From contig NZ_FTLX01000010.1 of NCBI RefSeq assembly GCF_900156125.1, positions 42,618 through 106,617 of the forward strand: a stretch of DNA of 64,000 nucleotides. Reading direction: 5' to 3'. This DNA is from Domibacillus enclensis (GTDB taxonomy: Bacteria > Bacillota > Bacilli > Bacillales > Domibacillaceae). Under the pieces are notes generated by a model. That model searched no databases and had not been told where the DNA came from. It was given only the letters and a program-made list of their open reading frames with translations. Shown one piece after another: positions 44,256 to 54,281 of the stretch. Each line of letters opens with the position of its first letter. The stretch's first letter is position 1. Both the position numbers and the translations under genes were made by a program.

Positions 44256-45620
44256 TCATAAAAGCTGCGTTAAAAACCAGGACGCAATCGTGAAATACGT
44301 GATTAAGGAAAAAATATCGTTAATCGTCGTGATCAGTGGACCGGATGCTACAGCTGGGTCGATGTTTAATTTATACAGCACAAGCGGAATCACCGTACCA
44401 GCCAGTGTTCCGATAATGAGTGTCAGCAAAAGAGAGGCGCCGACGACAAACCCGAGAATGGCATTGCCCTGCCAGAAAAACGCAATGAAAAAAATCAGAA
44501 TGCCGCAGACAGCGCCGATAATGAGGCCAACGCCGAATTCACGCATCACAAGCGCGAGCACTGTTTTCATATCGATGTCACGTGAAGCGAGTCCGCGGAC
44601 AACGACGGCCAGTGATTGTGTGCCTGTGTTCCCGGTCATGCCGGAAATCATCGGCATAAAATAGGTCAGGGCTACGACCTGCTGCAGCGTACTTTCAAAG
44701 CCGGAAATAATGCTCCCTGAGACAAGCCCGATAAACAGAAGAAGGACAAGCCACGGCAGACGGCGGAATGCGGCGACGCCAGCTTTCGTATCAAAATCAA
44801 TCGATTTTCCGGAAGCGGAAAGCTTTTCAATGTCTTCATTTGCTTCCTGAATGACGACATCCAAAATGTCATCAAACGTGACAATCCCGATGAGGACACC
44901 GAGTTCATCGACAACAGGGATCGCTAAAAAGTCATATCGTTCAATCAAGCGGGCGATTTCTTCCTGATCCGTGTATACATCAACGGAAATCACACGCGCG
45001 TACATAATATCCGCTATTTTTTCGTGTGTATCAGCCAGCAGCATGTCGCGGTAGGACACAACGCCGACGAGCTTTTTGGCGTCATCGATGACATAAAGGT
45101 AATTGATGGTTTCCGCAAATTCAGCAAATGTTTTCAGTTTTTCAACGGCTTCACGAACCGTATAAGAATGCTTGATCCAAACAAACCGGTTCGTCATGAG
45201 ACGTCCGGCCGTTTCCGGCGGGTAGCTCATCATGTTTTCAATAATGGTCGATTCTTCTTTTTTCATTCCGGATAAAAACTGCTTAATGTTATCCGGCGAC
45301 ATGTCGTCAAGCAGGGAAGCAAGGTCATCATTATCCATGTCATCGAGCACTTTGCGCGATCGCTCACGGCCCAGTTTTTTGAGGACCGTCATTTGCTCAT
45401 CGCTTTCAAGCTCCTGAATCATGTCGGTTAAAATCGGTATGTTCAAGTGAAGCAGAAAACGTGTCTGGTGTTTTTCCGGCAGGTTTCGATAAACGGCCGC
45501 CATATCGTAAGGATGAAGCTCATCCACCAGCTGCTGAAGATCGGTTTTTTTTCCTTCTTTCAAATGCTTGATCACAAGCAGGGTCAGCTGATCCTCTGTT
45601 AAGTTCGAGATCACGGGCAT
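44256..45620 (-). CDS. mgtE: Magnesium transporter MgtE
   Basis: A 454-residue magnesium channel. The N-terminal acidic helical domain (residues 1-130) is followed by two CBS domains (about 135-250) and five membrane helices from about 280 (WLVLLLFIGLVSGSIISGF, then GNTGTQSLAVVVRGLA, the conserved pore region). ATG at 45620 follows GGAGGAGGGG; a TTG five codons earlier would place the RBS inside the gene. No M-box riboswitch was recognised in the 150-bp leader. Confidence 0.95.
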   Translation of the reverse strand: MPVISNLTEDQLTLLVIKHLKEGKKTDLQQLVDELHPYDMAAVYRNLPEKHQTRFLLHLNIPILTDMIQELESDEQMTVLKKLGRERSRKVLDDMDNDDLASLLDDMSPDNIKQFLSGMKKEESTIIENMMSYPPETAGRLMTNRFVWIKHSYTVREAVEKLKTFAEFAETINYLYVIDDAKKLVGVVSYRDMLLADTHEKIADIMYARVISVDVYTDQEEIARLIERYDFLAIPVVDELGVLIGIVTFDDILDVVIQEANEDIEKLSASGKSIDFDTKAGVAAFRRLPWLVLLLFIGLVSGSIISGFESTLQQVVALTYFMPMISGMTGNTGTQSLAVVVRGLASRDIDMKTVLALVMREFGVGLIIGAVCGILIFFIAFFWQGNAILGFVVGASLLLTLIIGTLAGTVIPLVLYKLNIDPAVASGPLITTINDIFSLITYFTIASWFLTQLL

Positions 45621-45805
45621 CCCCTCCTCCAAATTAATTTCCGGTCTTGTTCAGTATAAAGTGAAATCGTGTAAAAAGTGTCACAGATTATGTGAAATTC
45701 ATCATAATTTTACATACGCAGTGAAGTGAATTTTGATAAGATAAAAGTATAGCAAAAAAAGCAGGTTTCAGCTATGTACTTTGTCAGGATGTGGAGGTTA
45801 TGCAA

Positions 45806-46576
45806 TTGAAAAATCCCGGAAATATGAAAGAACTCATTTATATACATTTACACCCCATTAATCAATATGTCATCTCGTATGGAATCGAATTTCAGGAATT
45901 TATGAGGTCTCTTCCGGAAACGCCGCCCCATCTGCTTTTGCTTAAGCATAAGTTTGAAGGCAGCGACTTTAATATGCATACCCGTTTTGATTACATTGAA
46001 TCTGAAGAATTCCCTCAATTACTGAAGGAGGATGTCGGGGAGTATGGCGACTTCTGCTGGATGGATTTTGAGGATACAGATGGACTGAACGAAATGGAAG
46101 GATGGGAAGTGGCGGAGCTTCTTTATTTAGCGCACAGCAAAGAGCATCTGCGCCGTCCCTTTTATAGTAAATTAAACAACCGATATGCCTACTTATCCCA
46201 TGATGATGAATGGTTTAATAAAACATATTACCGCCATATCCCGGATTTTTTTAGTGTGCTGGGCCGGCTCGTTGCCATTAAGCTCGGGCTGTTTCGGAGT
46301 GAGCGCTCCTTTTTTGCTTTGAAAAAAGGCTCTGCATTTCCGCCGATCCCGCAAGAAATGATAGCAAGGCTGAGCGGAAGCATGAAGGAAGGAATCGTCA
46401 TTTCTCTGTCAAAGGCAGAGCAAAGCCGGTTTAAGGTCGAAGTGCCCATGTGGGTTGTGGGCGATCACATTAGCATGGATGATGTGTTTGATGATTATAT
46501 GGAAAGCTTCCGGACACCGCCGGACGCCCGGTTTGTGTTTGACAAAAAAACACACGAATGGAGCATTTTTTCGTAA
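45806..46576 (+). CDS. Hypothetical protein, about 256 residues
   Basis: Not recognised. A soluble acidic protein with many aromatic residues; SEEFPQLLKEDVGEYGDFCWMDFEDTD and DDEWFNKTYYRHIPDF stand out. No membrane segment or signal peptide is seen. The start is uncertain: GGAGG (45792-45796) favours TTG at 45806 (8 nt) over ATG at 45800 (2 nt). It sits alone between mgtE, transcribed away, and ddl. Confidence concerns its existence, not its function. Confidence 0.7.
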   Translation: MKNPGNMKELIYIHLHPINQYVISYGIEFQEFMRSLPETPPHLLLLKHKFEGSDFNMHTRFDYIESEEFPQLLKEDVGEYGDFCWMDFEDTDGLNEMEGWEVAELLYLAHSKEHLRRPFYSKLNNRYAYLSHDDEWFNKTYYRHIPDFFSVLGRLVAIKLGLFRSERSFFALKKGSAFPPIPQEMIARLSGSMKEGIVISLSKAEQSRFKVEVPMWVVGDHISMDDVFDDYMESFRTPPDARFVFDKKTHEWSIFS

Positions 46577-46684
46577 CTGTCTGACTCAAAAAGCACTCGG
46601 AATCGCTGTGCGGTTATGTTTGAACGAAACCAACATATACATAAATTGAGTATGAAGTCGGATGGAAAGATTCTGTTTCTTGAA

Positions 46685-46711
46685 TGAAACCGTGTTAGAA
46701 TAAAAAGCGAC
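46685..46711 (+). promoter_or_regulatory. ECF sigma (SigM/SigX-type) promoter of ddl-murF
   Basis: TGAAAC (46685-46690), 17 bp, CGAC (46708-46711). In B. subtilis ddl and murF belong to the SigM regulon, so the position and the -35 fit. A second CGAC follows directly (46712-46715). Confidence 0.65.
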
Positions 46712-46733
46712 CGACTTTTTTGGAGGATGAATG

Positions 46734-47789
46734 ATGAAAACAAAACTTGGATTGCTTTACGGAGGAAAATCCGCAGAACATAACGTATCATTGCAAACAG
46801 CGAAAGCCGTCACAGCGGCCATTAATTTAAATACATTTGATGTTTATCCTATTTATATTTCAATTGACGGCACATGGACAGAAGGCGCAAAGCTTGAAGC
46901 GCCGGCCGCATCTGTTGAAGCATTACAGCTGAGCGGAAATGGCGGCACAGAGCATGTATTGTCTATGCTTGCGCAAAATAAATACGATGTTGTTTTTCCG
47001 CTTTTGCACGGGCCAAACGGCGAAGATGGAACGGTGCAAGGTCTTCTTGAAGTGCTGAATGTGCCATACGTAGGAAATGGCGTGCTCGCTTCTTCTGCGG
47101 GAATGGATAAGATCATGATGAAAAACGTTTTTGCCCAGGCAGGACTGGAGCAGGTAGGCTACACTCATCTGATCCGGCCGCGATGGGAGCAGGATAAGGA
47201 GCGCGCGTGCAGCCGGATTGAAGAAGAAATTGGCTGGCCGTGTTTCGTGAAGCCGGCAAACCTTGGATCAAGTGTTGGAATCAGCAAGTGCCAGAACCGT
47301 GAAGAATTAGCGGCGGCGATGGACGAGGCGTTTCAATTTGACCGGAAAGTCATTATTGAAGAAGGCGTGACAGCACGTGAAATTGAAGTAGGCATCCTCG
47401 GCAACGATCTGCCTGAATGCTCCGTCATCGGTGAAATTGTCCCGAAAAAGGATTTTTACGATTACAAGGCGAAATATGAGGATGGCGACACCGCTTTGAT
47501 CATTCCGGCTGATCTGACAGAAGAACAGAAAGTAAATATGAAGGAGTTAGCTATTCGCGCCTACCAGTCACTGGACTGCTCAGGTCTTGTGCGGGCAGAC
47601 TTTTTCTTAACGGAAGACGGCCGGTTTCTCATTAACGAAGTAAATACGATGCCGGGCTTTACACCTTTCAGCATGTTTCCGCTTTTATGGAAAGAAGCGG
47701 GCGTTGACTACCCGCAGTTAATTGAAAAAATGATTGAACTTGGCATTGAACGGCATCAAGAAAAGCAGTCGATTAAATATACGGTTTAA
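46734..47789 (+). CDS. ddl: D-alanine--D-alanine ligase
   Basis: A 351-residue ATP-grasp ligase making the D-Ala-D-Ala dipeptide of peptidoglycan. Family motifs include [15 protein letters not shown] at the start, [19 protein letters not shown] near 90, [12 protein letters not shown] near 180 and [13 protein letters not shown] near 300. The Tyr/Phe selector residues for D-Lac are not those of resistance ligases as far as can be judged. The second of two adjacent ATGs has the better spacing from TTGGAGGA. It precedes murF by 11 bp. Confidence 0.95.
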   Translation: MKTKLGLLYGGKSAEHNVSLQTAKAVTAAINLNTFDVYPIYISIDGTWTEGAKLEAPAASVEALQLSGNGGTEHVLSMLAQNKYDVVFPLLHGPNGEDGTVQGLLEVLNVPYVGNGVLASSAGMDKIMMKNVFAQAGLEQVGYTHLIRPRWEQDKERACSRIEEEIGWPCFVKPANLGSSVGISKCQNREELAAAMDEAFQFDRKVIIEEGVTAREIEVGILGNDLPECSVIGEIVPKKDFYDYKAKYEDGDTALIIPADLTEEQKVNMKELAIRAYQSLDCSGLVRADFFLTEDGRFLINEVNTMPGFTPFSMFPLLWKEAGVDYPQLIEKMIELGIERHQEKQSIKYTV

Positions 47790-47800
47790 AGGTGGACCCT

Positions 47801-49177
47801 ATGATTCATAAAACAATTGAGCAAATCGCTCACATGATCAATATTGAAAACGATGTGGCAAAGTGGGGCGAGCAATCGATTACAGGTGTATCGATTGATT
47901 CACGCCAGGCAGCAGGCGGCCGGTTATTTGTTCCATTTGCAGGTGAAAACACAGACGGCCACAAATACGTCAGGCAGGCCATTGAAAGCGGAGCAGGGGC
48001 GGCACTCTGGCAAAAGGACGTTCCGGGCGCACCGGACGATCTGCCGGTACTCGTCGTCGAAGACACCTTGCTTGCCTTGCAGCAGCTGGCGAAATCATAC
48101 CGGGATTCTCTTGACATCAAGGTGATCGGCATTACGGGAAGCAACGGGAAAACAACGGTGAAGGATATGACAGCCGCTGTTTTTGCCCAAAAATACCGTG
48201 TGCAGAAAACGGAAGGCAATTACAACAATCACATCGGACTCCCGCTGACGATGCTGTCGTTAACTGAAGAGACAGAAGTCGCTATTTTAGAAATGGGCAT
48301 GAGCAGCCGTGGTGAAATTGAACTGCTGTCAAAGCTTGCGTCTCCGGATGCAGCGGTCATTACGAATATTGGTGAATCCCATCTTCAGGATTTAGGATCG
48401 CGTGAAGCGATTGCGGATGCCAAGCTGGAAATTACCGCAGGGTTAAAAGAAGACGGAACACTGTTTTATTTAGGGGATGAGCCGCTTCTTGCAGAAAAGA
48501 TCAATGAAGTAACTACTTTTCAATTGAAAACATTCGGCGTAGGAAGCACGAATGACTTGTACCCTATATCTGTTCAGCAGCTGGAAAGCGGAAGCATCTT
48601 TAAGGTGAACCAGGCGCCAGGGGTTCAATTTGAGCTGCCGGTTCTTGGCCAGCACAATGTGACCAACGCACTTGCGGCTATTGCGGCTGCCCACCTTTTC
48701 CACGTTCCGCTTGAACTGGCTGCAGCCGGTTTGAGAAAAGTCGAGCTGACCAAAATGCGGATGGAATGGGTAGAAGGGAAAAATGGCGTGAAAATGATTA
48801 ATGACGCGTATAATGCCAGCCCTACGTCTGTTAAAGCGGCGATTGCACTTGTGTCTGACTTGCCGTCGGAAGCGAAAAAAATTGTTGTGCTCGGTGATAT
48901 GCTTGAGCTTGGACTGGATGAAGAGCTTTTTCATTATCAGACAGGGCAAGCCATCAACCCTGACAAGATTGACTACGTCTTTACGTACGGAGCGCTCGGG
49001 CAATTTATCGCCTCTGGTGCCAAAGGATCATTTGGCGCGGACCGCGTCTTTTCATTCCAGGACAAAGAGGAGCTGACCGAGTCGCTGCATCAGATCCTGC
49101 AGGGCAACGAGCTTATCCTGTTCAAGGCATCAAGAGGAATGAAACTGGAAGAAGTAGTCGAAAGCCTCATACTTTAA
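47801..49177 (+). CDS. murF: UDP-N-acetylmuramoyl-tripeptide--D-alanyl-D-alanine ligase
   Basis: A 458-residue Mur ligase that adds D-Ala-D-Ala to the UDP-MurNAc-tripeptide. The ATP-binding P-loop is ITGSNGKTTVKD near 110, and EMGMSSRGEIELL and NDAYNASPTSVKAA are MurF signatures. ATG at 47801 follows AAAGGTGG. It functions directly with its neighbour ddl and is co-transcribed behind the ECF-type promoter. Confidence 0.95.
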   Translation: MIHKTIEQIAHMINIENDVAKWGEQSITGVSIDSRQAAGGRLFVPFAGENTDGHKYVRQAIESGAGAALWQKDVPGAPDDLPVLVVEDTLLALQQLAKSYRDSLDIKVIGITGSNGKTTVKDMTAAVFAQKYRVQKTEGNYNNHIGLPLTMLSLTEETEVAILEMGMSSRGEIELLSKLASPDAAVITNIGESHLQDLGSREAIADAKLEITAGLKEDGTLFYLGDEPLLAEKINEVTTFQLKTFGVGSTNDLYPISVQQLESGSIFKVNQAPGVQFELPVLGQHNVTNALAAIAAAHLFHVPLELAAAGLRKVELTKMRMEWVEGKNGVKMINDAYNASPTSVKAAIALVSDLPSEAKKIVVLGDMLELGLDEELFHYQTGQAINPDKIDYVFTYGALGQFIASGAKGSFGADRVFSFQDKEELTESLHQILQGNELILFKASRGMKLEEVVESLIL

Positions 49178-49191
49178 AAGGGCGGTGACGA

Positions 49192-49881
49192 ATGATGATC
49201 GGTTGCCTTTTCATTCATGGATTCACAGGCTCGCCGTATGAAGTGCAGCCGCTTGCGGATTATTTGCAGGAGCAGACCGATTGGAAAATCGCCGTTCCGG
49301 TTTTGCCCGGGCACGGCGAAACGCTTTCGCTTAAAAAAATAGCTTGTACAGAATGGCTGGACTGTGCGGAAGCCGCGCTTATTGAGCTTTTGGAAGAATG
49401 TGACCATGTATATGTGGTCGGCTTTTCCATGGGCGGGCTCATTGCTGCTTATTTAACCGCCCGGTATCCGGTGAAAAAGCTTGTTATGCTGAGTGCTGCG
49501 GCGAAATATTTAAACCCGGCTCAGGTGAAAGAAGACGTAAAAGACATGATGAAGGACCTTCGTGAGAAAAAATTGCACGAGAACGAATTATTCCTGCGTT
49601 ACCGGGAGAAACTGCTCGTAACGCCGCCCAGTGCTGCGCGCCAATTTCAAAAAGTGGTTGGCCTGGCACGGCCTTCTTTAAAGAAAATTAATATCCCGGT
49701 TTTTATTGCACAGGGAACAGCAGATGGCATCGTGCCAGTTAAAAGTGCACCTTATATTTATCGCCGCCTTTCGTCAGCAGAGCGCCACTTGTATTATTCT
49801 CAGGATGCCAAGCATTTGATTTGCCATACGGGAAACACAGAAGAGCTTTTCAAGAAAGTCTTTACATTTCTGTCCGGATAA
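49192..49881 (+). CDS. Alpha/beta hydrolase (carboxylesterase-like)
   Basis: A 229-residue alpha/beta hydrolase of the small carboxylesterase type. The oxyanion-hole motif is FIHGFTGSP near residue 8, the nucleophile Ser lies in VVGFSMGG near 84, and the acid and His are probably in GTADGIVP and DAKHLICH. It starts 14 bp after murF, so it is probably the third gene of that unit. B. subtilis has no gene at this position, where cshA follows murF. Confidence 0.85.
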   Translation: MMIGCLFIHGFTGSPYEVQPLADYLQEQTDWKIAVPVLPGHGETLSLKKIACTEWLDCAEAALIELLEECDHVYVVGFSMGGLIAAYLTARYPVKKLVMLSAAAKYLNPAQVKEDVKDMMKDLREKKLHENELFLRYREKLLVTPPSAARQFQKVVGLARPSLKKINIPVFIAQGTADGIVPVKSAPYIYRRLSSAERHLYYSQDAKHLICHTGNTEELFKKVFTFLSG

Positions 49882-49903
49882 CGTAAAGTTATACAAATGC
49901 GCA

Positions 49904-49932
49904 TTGAAAATTCGGACGTGAAATGATAAAAT
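49904..49932 (+). promoter_or_regulatory. SigA promoter of cshA
   Basis: TTGAAA (49904-49909), 17 bp, TAAAAT (49927-49932). It gives a leader of about 80 nt that contains AGAAGGAGAAG before the start. Confidence 0.75.
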
Positions 49933-50017
49933 GGAAAAGACATGTTGCTCTTCGCATGAATGTAGAAGGGTATTTTTTTGTGCGGATAGCAGTTTAACAT
50001 AGAAGGAGAAGAAACTA

Positions 50018-51505
50018 TTGACAAAATTTAAAGATTTAAATTTAAGTGAAGAAACACTCAAGGCAATCGACAAAATGGGGTTTGAAGAGGCGACGCCGAT
50101 TCAAGCAGAAACGATTCCGTTAGGCTTATCAGGCAAAGACATTATTGGCCAGGCACAAACGGGAACAGGTAAAACGACTGCATTTGGTATTCCAATGGTC
50201 GAAAAAATTGACACGAAAAATGATTCGATCCAAGGATTGATCATCGCTCCGACACGCGAGCTTGCGATTCAGGTATCTGAAGAGCTTTACCGCATTGGCG
50301 GCGGCAAACGTGCTCGTGTATTGGCTGTTTATGGCGGACAGGACATTCAGCGCCAGATTCGTGCGTTAAAACAACGCCCGCATATCATCGTTGGAACACC
50401 GGGACGTATTCTTGACCATATCAACCGCCGCACATTAAAGCTTGAAAACATTCAAACGCTTGTTCTTGACGAAGCAGATGAAATGCTGAACATGGGCTTT
50501 ATCCAGGACATTGAATCCATTCTTTCAAACGTTCCTGCAGAGCGCCAGACGCTTTTGTTCTCTGCAACAATGCCGGGTCCAATCCGTGCGATTGCAGAAC
50601 GCTTCATGAAGGATCCGGAAATGATCAAGGTAAAAGCGAAGGAAATGACTGTTTCAAACATTGATCAGTACTTCGTAAAAGTGCCGCAGCGTGAGAAGTT
50701 TGACGTTCTTGCCCGCTTGATGGATTCACATTCACCGGAGCTTGCGATTATTTTCGGCCGTACAAAACGCCGTGTAGATGAGCTGGCTAACGCTTTAAGC
50801 CTGCGCGGATATCAAGCGGAAGGCATTCATGGTGACTTGACGCAAGCCAAACGTTTAACGGTACTGAACCGTTTTAAATCCGGCAAGATCGATGTGTTGG
50901 TTGCAACAGACGTCGCAGCTCGCGGTCTTGATATTTCAGGTGTAACACATGTATACAACTATGACATTCCACAAGACCCGGAAAGCTATGTACACCGTAT
51001 TGGCCGTACAGGACGCGCGGGTAAAGAAGGAATGGCGGTTACACTCGTTGATCCACGCGAAATGAGCTATCTGCGTGAAGTAGAGCGCACAACGAAAAAA
51101 CGCATGGAACCAATGGAAGCTCCATCTTGGGATGATGCTTTGGTCGGCTTGCAGCAAGGTGCTGTTACAGAGCTTGAAGAAGCTATTTCGAAAAACGAAT
51201 GGGCAGAGTACCGCGTATTCGCAAAAGACATCCTGGACCAGTACAGCCCGGAAGACGTTGTAGCAGCAGCTCTTAAGCTGATTACAAAAGAGCCGGACCG
51301 CACGCCGGTTCACATTACAAACGAAGCAGCATTGCCACAAAGACGCGATAAATTCCGTAGCAAAAACTCAGGCGGAGGCGGCTACCGCAAGTCAAGCGGA
51401 GGCGGCGGACGTCAGGGCGGCGGACGCTCTTACGGAAACCGTGACCGCAAAGGCGGATCAGGTGGCTCTGGCGGCGGCGGACGTCGTAAATATTCATCTA
51501 ACTAA
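50018..51505 (+). CDS. cshA: DEAD-box RNA helicase CshA
   Basis: A 495-residue RNA helicase working in mRNA decay and ribosome biogenesis. Motif Q ([14 protein letters not shown]), I (AQTGTGKT), II (DEAD), III (SAT), V (ARGLD) and VI (HRIGRTGR) are all intact. The C-terminal tail from about 430 is rich in Gly, Arg and Ser ([19 protein letters not shown]), typical of CshA. It starts with TTG, as in related bacilli. Confidence 0.95.
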   Translation: MTKFKDLNLSEETLKAIDKMGFEEATPIQAETIPLGLSGKDIIGQAQTGTGKTTAFGIPMVEKIDTKNDSIQGLIIAPTRELAIQVSEELYRIGGGKRARVLAVYGGQDIQRQIRALKQRPHIIVGTPGRILDHINRRTLKLENIQTLVLDEADEMLNMGFIQDIESILSNVPAERQTLLFSATMPGPIRAIAERFMKDPEMIKVKAKEMTVSNIDQYFVKVPQREKFDVLARLMDSHSPELAIIFGRTKRRVDELANALSLRGYQAEGIHGDLTQAKRLTVLNRFKSGKIDVLVATDVAARGLDISGVTHVYNYDIPQDPESYVHRIGRTGRAGKEGMAVTLVDPREMSYLREVERTTKKRMEPMEAPSWDDALVGLQQGAVTELEEAISKNEWAEYRVFAKDILDQYSPEDVVAAALKLITKEPDRTPVHITNEAALPQRRDKFRSKNSGGGGYRKSSGGGGRQGGGRSYGNRDRKGGSGGSGGGGRRKYSSN

Positions 51506-51512
51506 TAAAAGC

Positions 51513-51548
51513 AAAAGCCGTTCCGGGTCTCCGGAGCGGCTTTTTTTG
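51513..51548 (+). terminator. Intrinsic terminator of cshA
   Basis: AGCCG-T-TCCGG pairs with CCGGA-G-CGGCT and is followed by seven T. Confidence 0.9.
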
Positions 51549-51562
51549 AAGGGATGACCAAT

Positions 51563-51913
51563 ATGATCAAAGGGATTGGCATGGATATTGTAGAAATTAA
51601 TCGAATTCAATCGGTAATTGAGCGGCAGCCTAAGTTTTTGGAGCGGATCTTAACGCCTGAAGAACAGGGTTGCTTTCATGCAAAAAAAGGCAGCCGGAAA
51701 TGGGAGTATGCGGCCGGCCGCTTTGCGGTGAAGGAAGCTTTTTCAAAGGCAGCCGGTACAGGAATCGGTTCGGAGCTGTCATTTCAGGATATTGAAGTTG
51801 GTTCGGACGAAAGAGGCAAGCCGGTATTAATCCGTCCTTATTCAAATGGGGTTCATGTAACCATTACCCATAGCCGGGAGTATGCGGCCGCGGTTGTTGT
51901 GATCGAATCATAA
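51563..51913 (+). CDS. acpS: Holo-[acyl-carrier-protein] synthase
   Basis: A 116-residue phosphopantetheinyl transferase activating acyl carrier protein. The family motifs GIGMDIVEINRI near the N-terminus, FAVKEAFSKAAGTGIG (Lys/Glu active residues) and VTITHSREYAAA are visible. ATG at 51563 is 9 nt from GAAGGG; ATG at 51554 overlaps that RBS. Confidence 0.95.
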   Translation: MIKGIGMDIVEINRIQSVIERQPKFLERILTPEEQGCFHAKKGSRKWEYAAGRFAVKEAFSKAAGTGIGSELSFQDIEVGSDERGKPVLIRPYSNGVHVTITHSREYAAAVVVIES

Positions 51914-51959
51914 TCGTACAGGCCTCCTCATATAGTGCTTATGAGGAAGGGGTGCGTGC

Positions 51960-52925
51960 ATGAAAAAATGGTTCGGATTACTACTGATGATCTTGTTGCT
52001 TGCAGCGTGTGGGGCACCGTCAAAGGATGAGGTAATCAGCGATATTTCTGAAAAAGCGAAAAGCGCTGCCGGCTATAAAGCGAAAGCGATTCTGGAAGTT
52101 CAAGCAGGCAAGGAAAAGCAAAGCTACAATGTGGATATCTGGAATGACCGCCATACGAATTACCGGGTTCACCTTGCCTCTGTGACAAACAAGCACAGCC
52201 AGACCATCGTGAAAAATAAAACAGGCATTTATGTTATGACACCGTCACTCGGAAAAAGCTTCAAATATGAAAACAACTGGCCGGAAAACAGCAGCCAATC
52301 GTATTTATTTGAATCGCTCGCTGCTGACATACAAGCAGACGGTGAAGCGGTGTTTAAAGAAACGGATCAATATTACGTTTTTGACACGAAAACAAGGTAT
52401 ACGAACAGCCAGATGCTTCCCCGCCAGCAAATATCCTTTCATAAAAAAGACTTGACGCCAGCTTTTGTAAAAGTAATGGACAAAAACAAAAAGGTAGTCA
52501 TTGCGGTTACATTTAAAAAAATGGACTTAAACCCGTCGTTTGCGAAAAACGACTTCAGTGAGAAAAAAGCTGAGATCAAGGAAACGGCTGGGGAAGCCCC
52601 GTCTGAATTTATGGTTCATTATCCGGCCCATACAAACGGAGCGGAGTTATCAGAAGAAGTGAAGATCGACAGCCGGATTGTGCTCACGTACGAAGGAGAA
52701 AAGCCGTTTACATTAATTGAGCAGCCTGTTTCTTCTGCGGGTGAAGAAGGAATTGTGGCAGCATCCGGCTCGCTGGTGGATATGGGCTTTACAGCAGGGG
52801 AGTCCGCGGATGGTTCTCTGGAGTGGATTTACGATGGAGTGAAATTTATGCTGGCTTCAGACCAATTAACAGAAGCAGAAATGGAGCAAATTGCCGCGAC
52901 AATGAATCCGGACAGCGTAAAGTGA
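51960..52925 (+). CDS. ydcC: Outer-membrane-lipoprotein-sorting-like lipoprotein (YdcC)
   Basis: A 321-residue lipoprotein with signal KKWFGLLLMILLLAAC (lipidated Cys near 18) and a LolA-like beta-sheet domain (residues about 35-200), as in B. subtilis YdcC, which occupies the same place between acpS and alr. The usual sporulation-related expression in B. subtilis is known; no sporulation-type promoter could be confirmed here. A stem CCTCATA/TATGAGG (near 51925-51948) lies before the RBS. Confidence 0.88.
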   Translation: MKKWFGLLLMILLLAACGAPSKDEVISDISEKAKSAAGYKAKAILEVQAGKEKQSYNVDIWNDRHTNYRVHLASVTNKHSQTIVKNKTGIYVMTPSLGKSFKYENNWPENSSQSYLFESLAADIQADGEAVFKETDQYYVFDTKTRYTNSQMLPRQQISFHKKDLTPAFVKVMDKNKKVVIAVTFKKMDLNPSFAKNDFSEKKAEIKETAGEAPSEFMVHYPAHTNGAELSEEVKIDSRIVLTYEGEKPFTLIEQPVSSAGEEGIVAASGSLVDMGFTAGESADGSLEWIYDGVKFMLASDQLTEAEMEQIAATMNPDSVK

Positions 52926-52929
52926 TGGA

Positions 52930-52958
52930 GCAGCGCATTTACCGCTGCTTTTTTTTTC
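52930..52958 (+). terminator. Intrinsic terminator after ydcC
   Basis: GCAGCG, 7-nt loop, CGCTGC, followed by a run of nine T. Confidence 0.9.
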
Positions 52959-53005
52959 GTTACAATGGATGAAGAAGCAGATGAAGAAATGGAGACGTGA
53001 CATCG

Positions 53006-54145
53006 ATGGAGTTTTACCGCGATACATGGGCAGAAATCGATCTTGATGCAATTAAATGGAATGTAGAAAATACGATAAAGCAGCTGGATGCACCGGCTTT
53101 TTTATATGCTGTTGTGAAAGCGAACGCATACGGGCATGGAGATGTGCAGGTGGCTCGTGCGGCACTGGAGGCAGGGGCACAGGGTCTTGCAGTTGCCTTT
53201 TTAGATGAAGCACTGAAGATCCGCGCAGCAGGCATTGATGCACCCATGCTTGTGCTGGGAGCAAGCCGCCCGGAGGATGCGCATCTGGCAGCGGCAGAGA
53301 ATATTTCTGTCACGGTGTACGACGTGGAGTGGCTGAACGGGGCAAAGCTTGCGGCAGGACAGCGCCTTTCCATCCATATTAAGTGCGATACAGGCATGGG
53401 GCGGATCGGATTAAAAACAAAAGAAGAACTGCAGCAGCTAATGGATCAAATGCAACAGAAGGAGTCCTTTTTCTTTGAAGGAATCTTTACTCATTTTGCG
53501 ACAGCGGATGAAACGGAAACAAGTTATTTGGAAGAACAAATAAAGAAATTCCGTGAGCTCGTCGATTCTCTCCCCGTTAAGCCGCCTTTTATTCATTGCG
53601 CAAACAGTGCAGCCACACTGAGGTTTCGAGGGGCAGGGTGCAACACAGTCCGGCTCGGTATTTCCATGTACGGCCTCACACCTTCAACGGAAATGTCCCA
53701 TTTGCTTCCGTTTAAGCTGAAGCCGGCTTTTTCCCTGCATACGAGGCTTGTTCATGTAAAGCAGCTGGAGCCCGGAGAGAAAGTGAGCTACGGTGCAACG
53801 TACGAAGCAGAGGATTCAGAATGGGTCGGCACCTTGCCGATTGGGTATGCGGACGGATGGATACGGAAGCTTTCCGGACAAGAGGTGCTTGTTGACGGCA
53901 AGCGTGTGCCGATCATCGGCAGAATATGCATGGACCAGTGCATGATTAAGCTTCCGAAGGCATATAAACCAGGCACAATGGCAACACTGATTGGCGTACA
54001 GGGACAGGAAAACATTTCAATGGAAGAAGTCGCAGCAAAAAGAGAAACGATTAACTATGAAATTCCGTGTGTGATCACGTCACGTGTTCCCCGTGTATAC
54101 AAGCGGCGTGGTGAAATCGTTTCCGTTCAAAATCCGCTGTTATAA
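53006..54145 (+). CDS. alr: Alanine racemase
   Basis: A 379-residue PLP enzyme providing D-alanine for the cell wall. The PLP lysine is in AVVKANAYGHG near 41; the catalytic Tyr lies in EKVSYGATYEA near 265. The C-terminal domain holds ICMDQCMIKLP. ATG at 53006 lies 10 nt after GGAGA; a GTG three codons upstream is too near it. Confidence 0.95.
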   Translation: MEFYRDTWAEIDLDAIKWNVENTIKQLDAPAFLYAVVKANAYGHGDVQVARAALEAGAQGLAVAFLDEALKIRAAGIDAPMLVLGASRPEDAHLAAAENISVTVYDVEWLNGAKLAAGQRLSIHIKCDTGMGRIGLKTKEELQQLMDQMQQKESFFFEGIFTHFATADETETSYLEEQIKKFRELVDSLPVKPPFIHCANSAATLRFRGAGCNTVRLGISMYGLTPSTEMSHLLPFKLKPAFSLHTRLVHVKQLEPGEKVSYGATYEAEDSEWVGTLPIGYADGWIRKLSGQEVLVDGKRVPIIGRICMDQCMIKLPKAYKPGTMATLIGVQGQENISMEEVAAKRETINYEIPCVITSRVPRVYKRRGEIVSVQNPLL

Positions 54146-54281
54146 ACTGGTGGGGGTACCAATCGGCCTGTTATACAACATTTTTGAAAAATATCCTTCC
54201 AAACCAATAGACTGAATGGTATGATAAACAGGACAGTAACAAACAAAGAGATGTGTGCAGTGATTGGTGGAGGTGTAGTTC

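Noticed and set aside
45621..45790. M-box magnesium riboswitch upstream of mgtE
   Set aside because: Looked for because B. subtilis mgtE has one; the AT-rich 170-bp leader shows none of the long paired elements.
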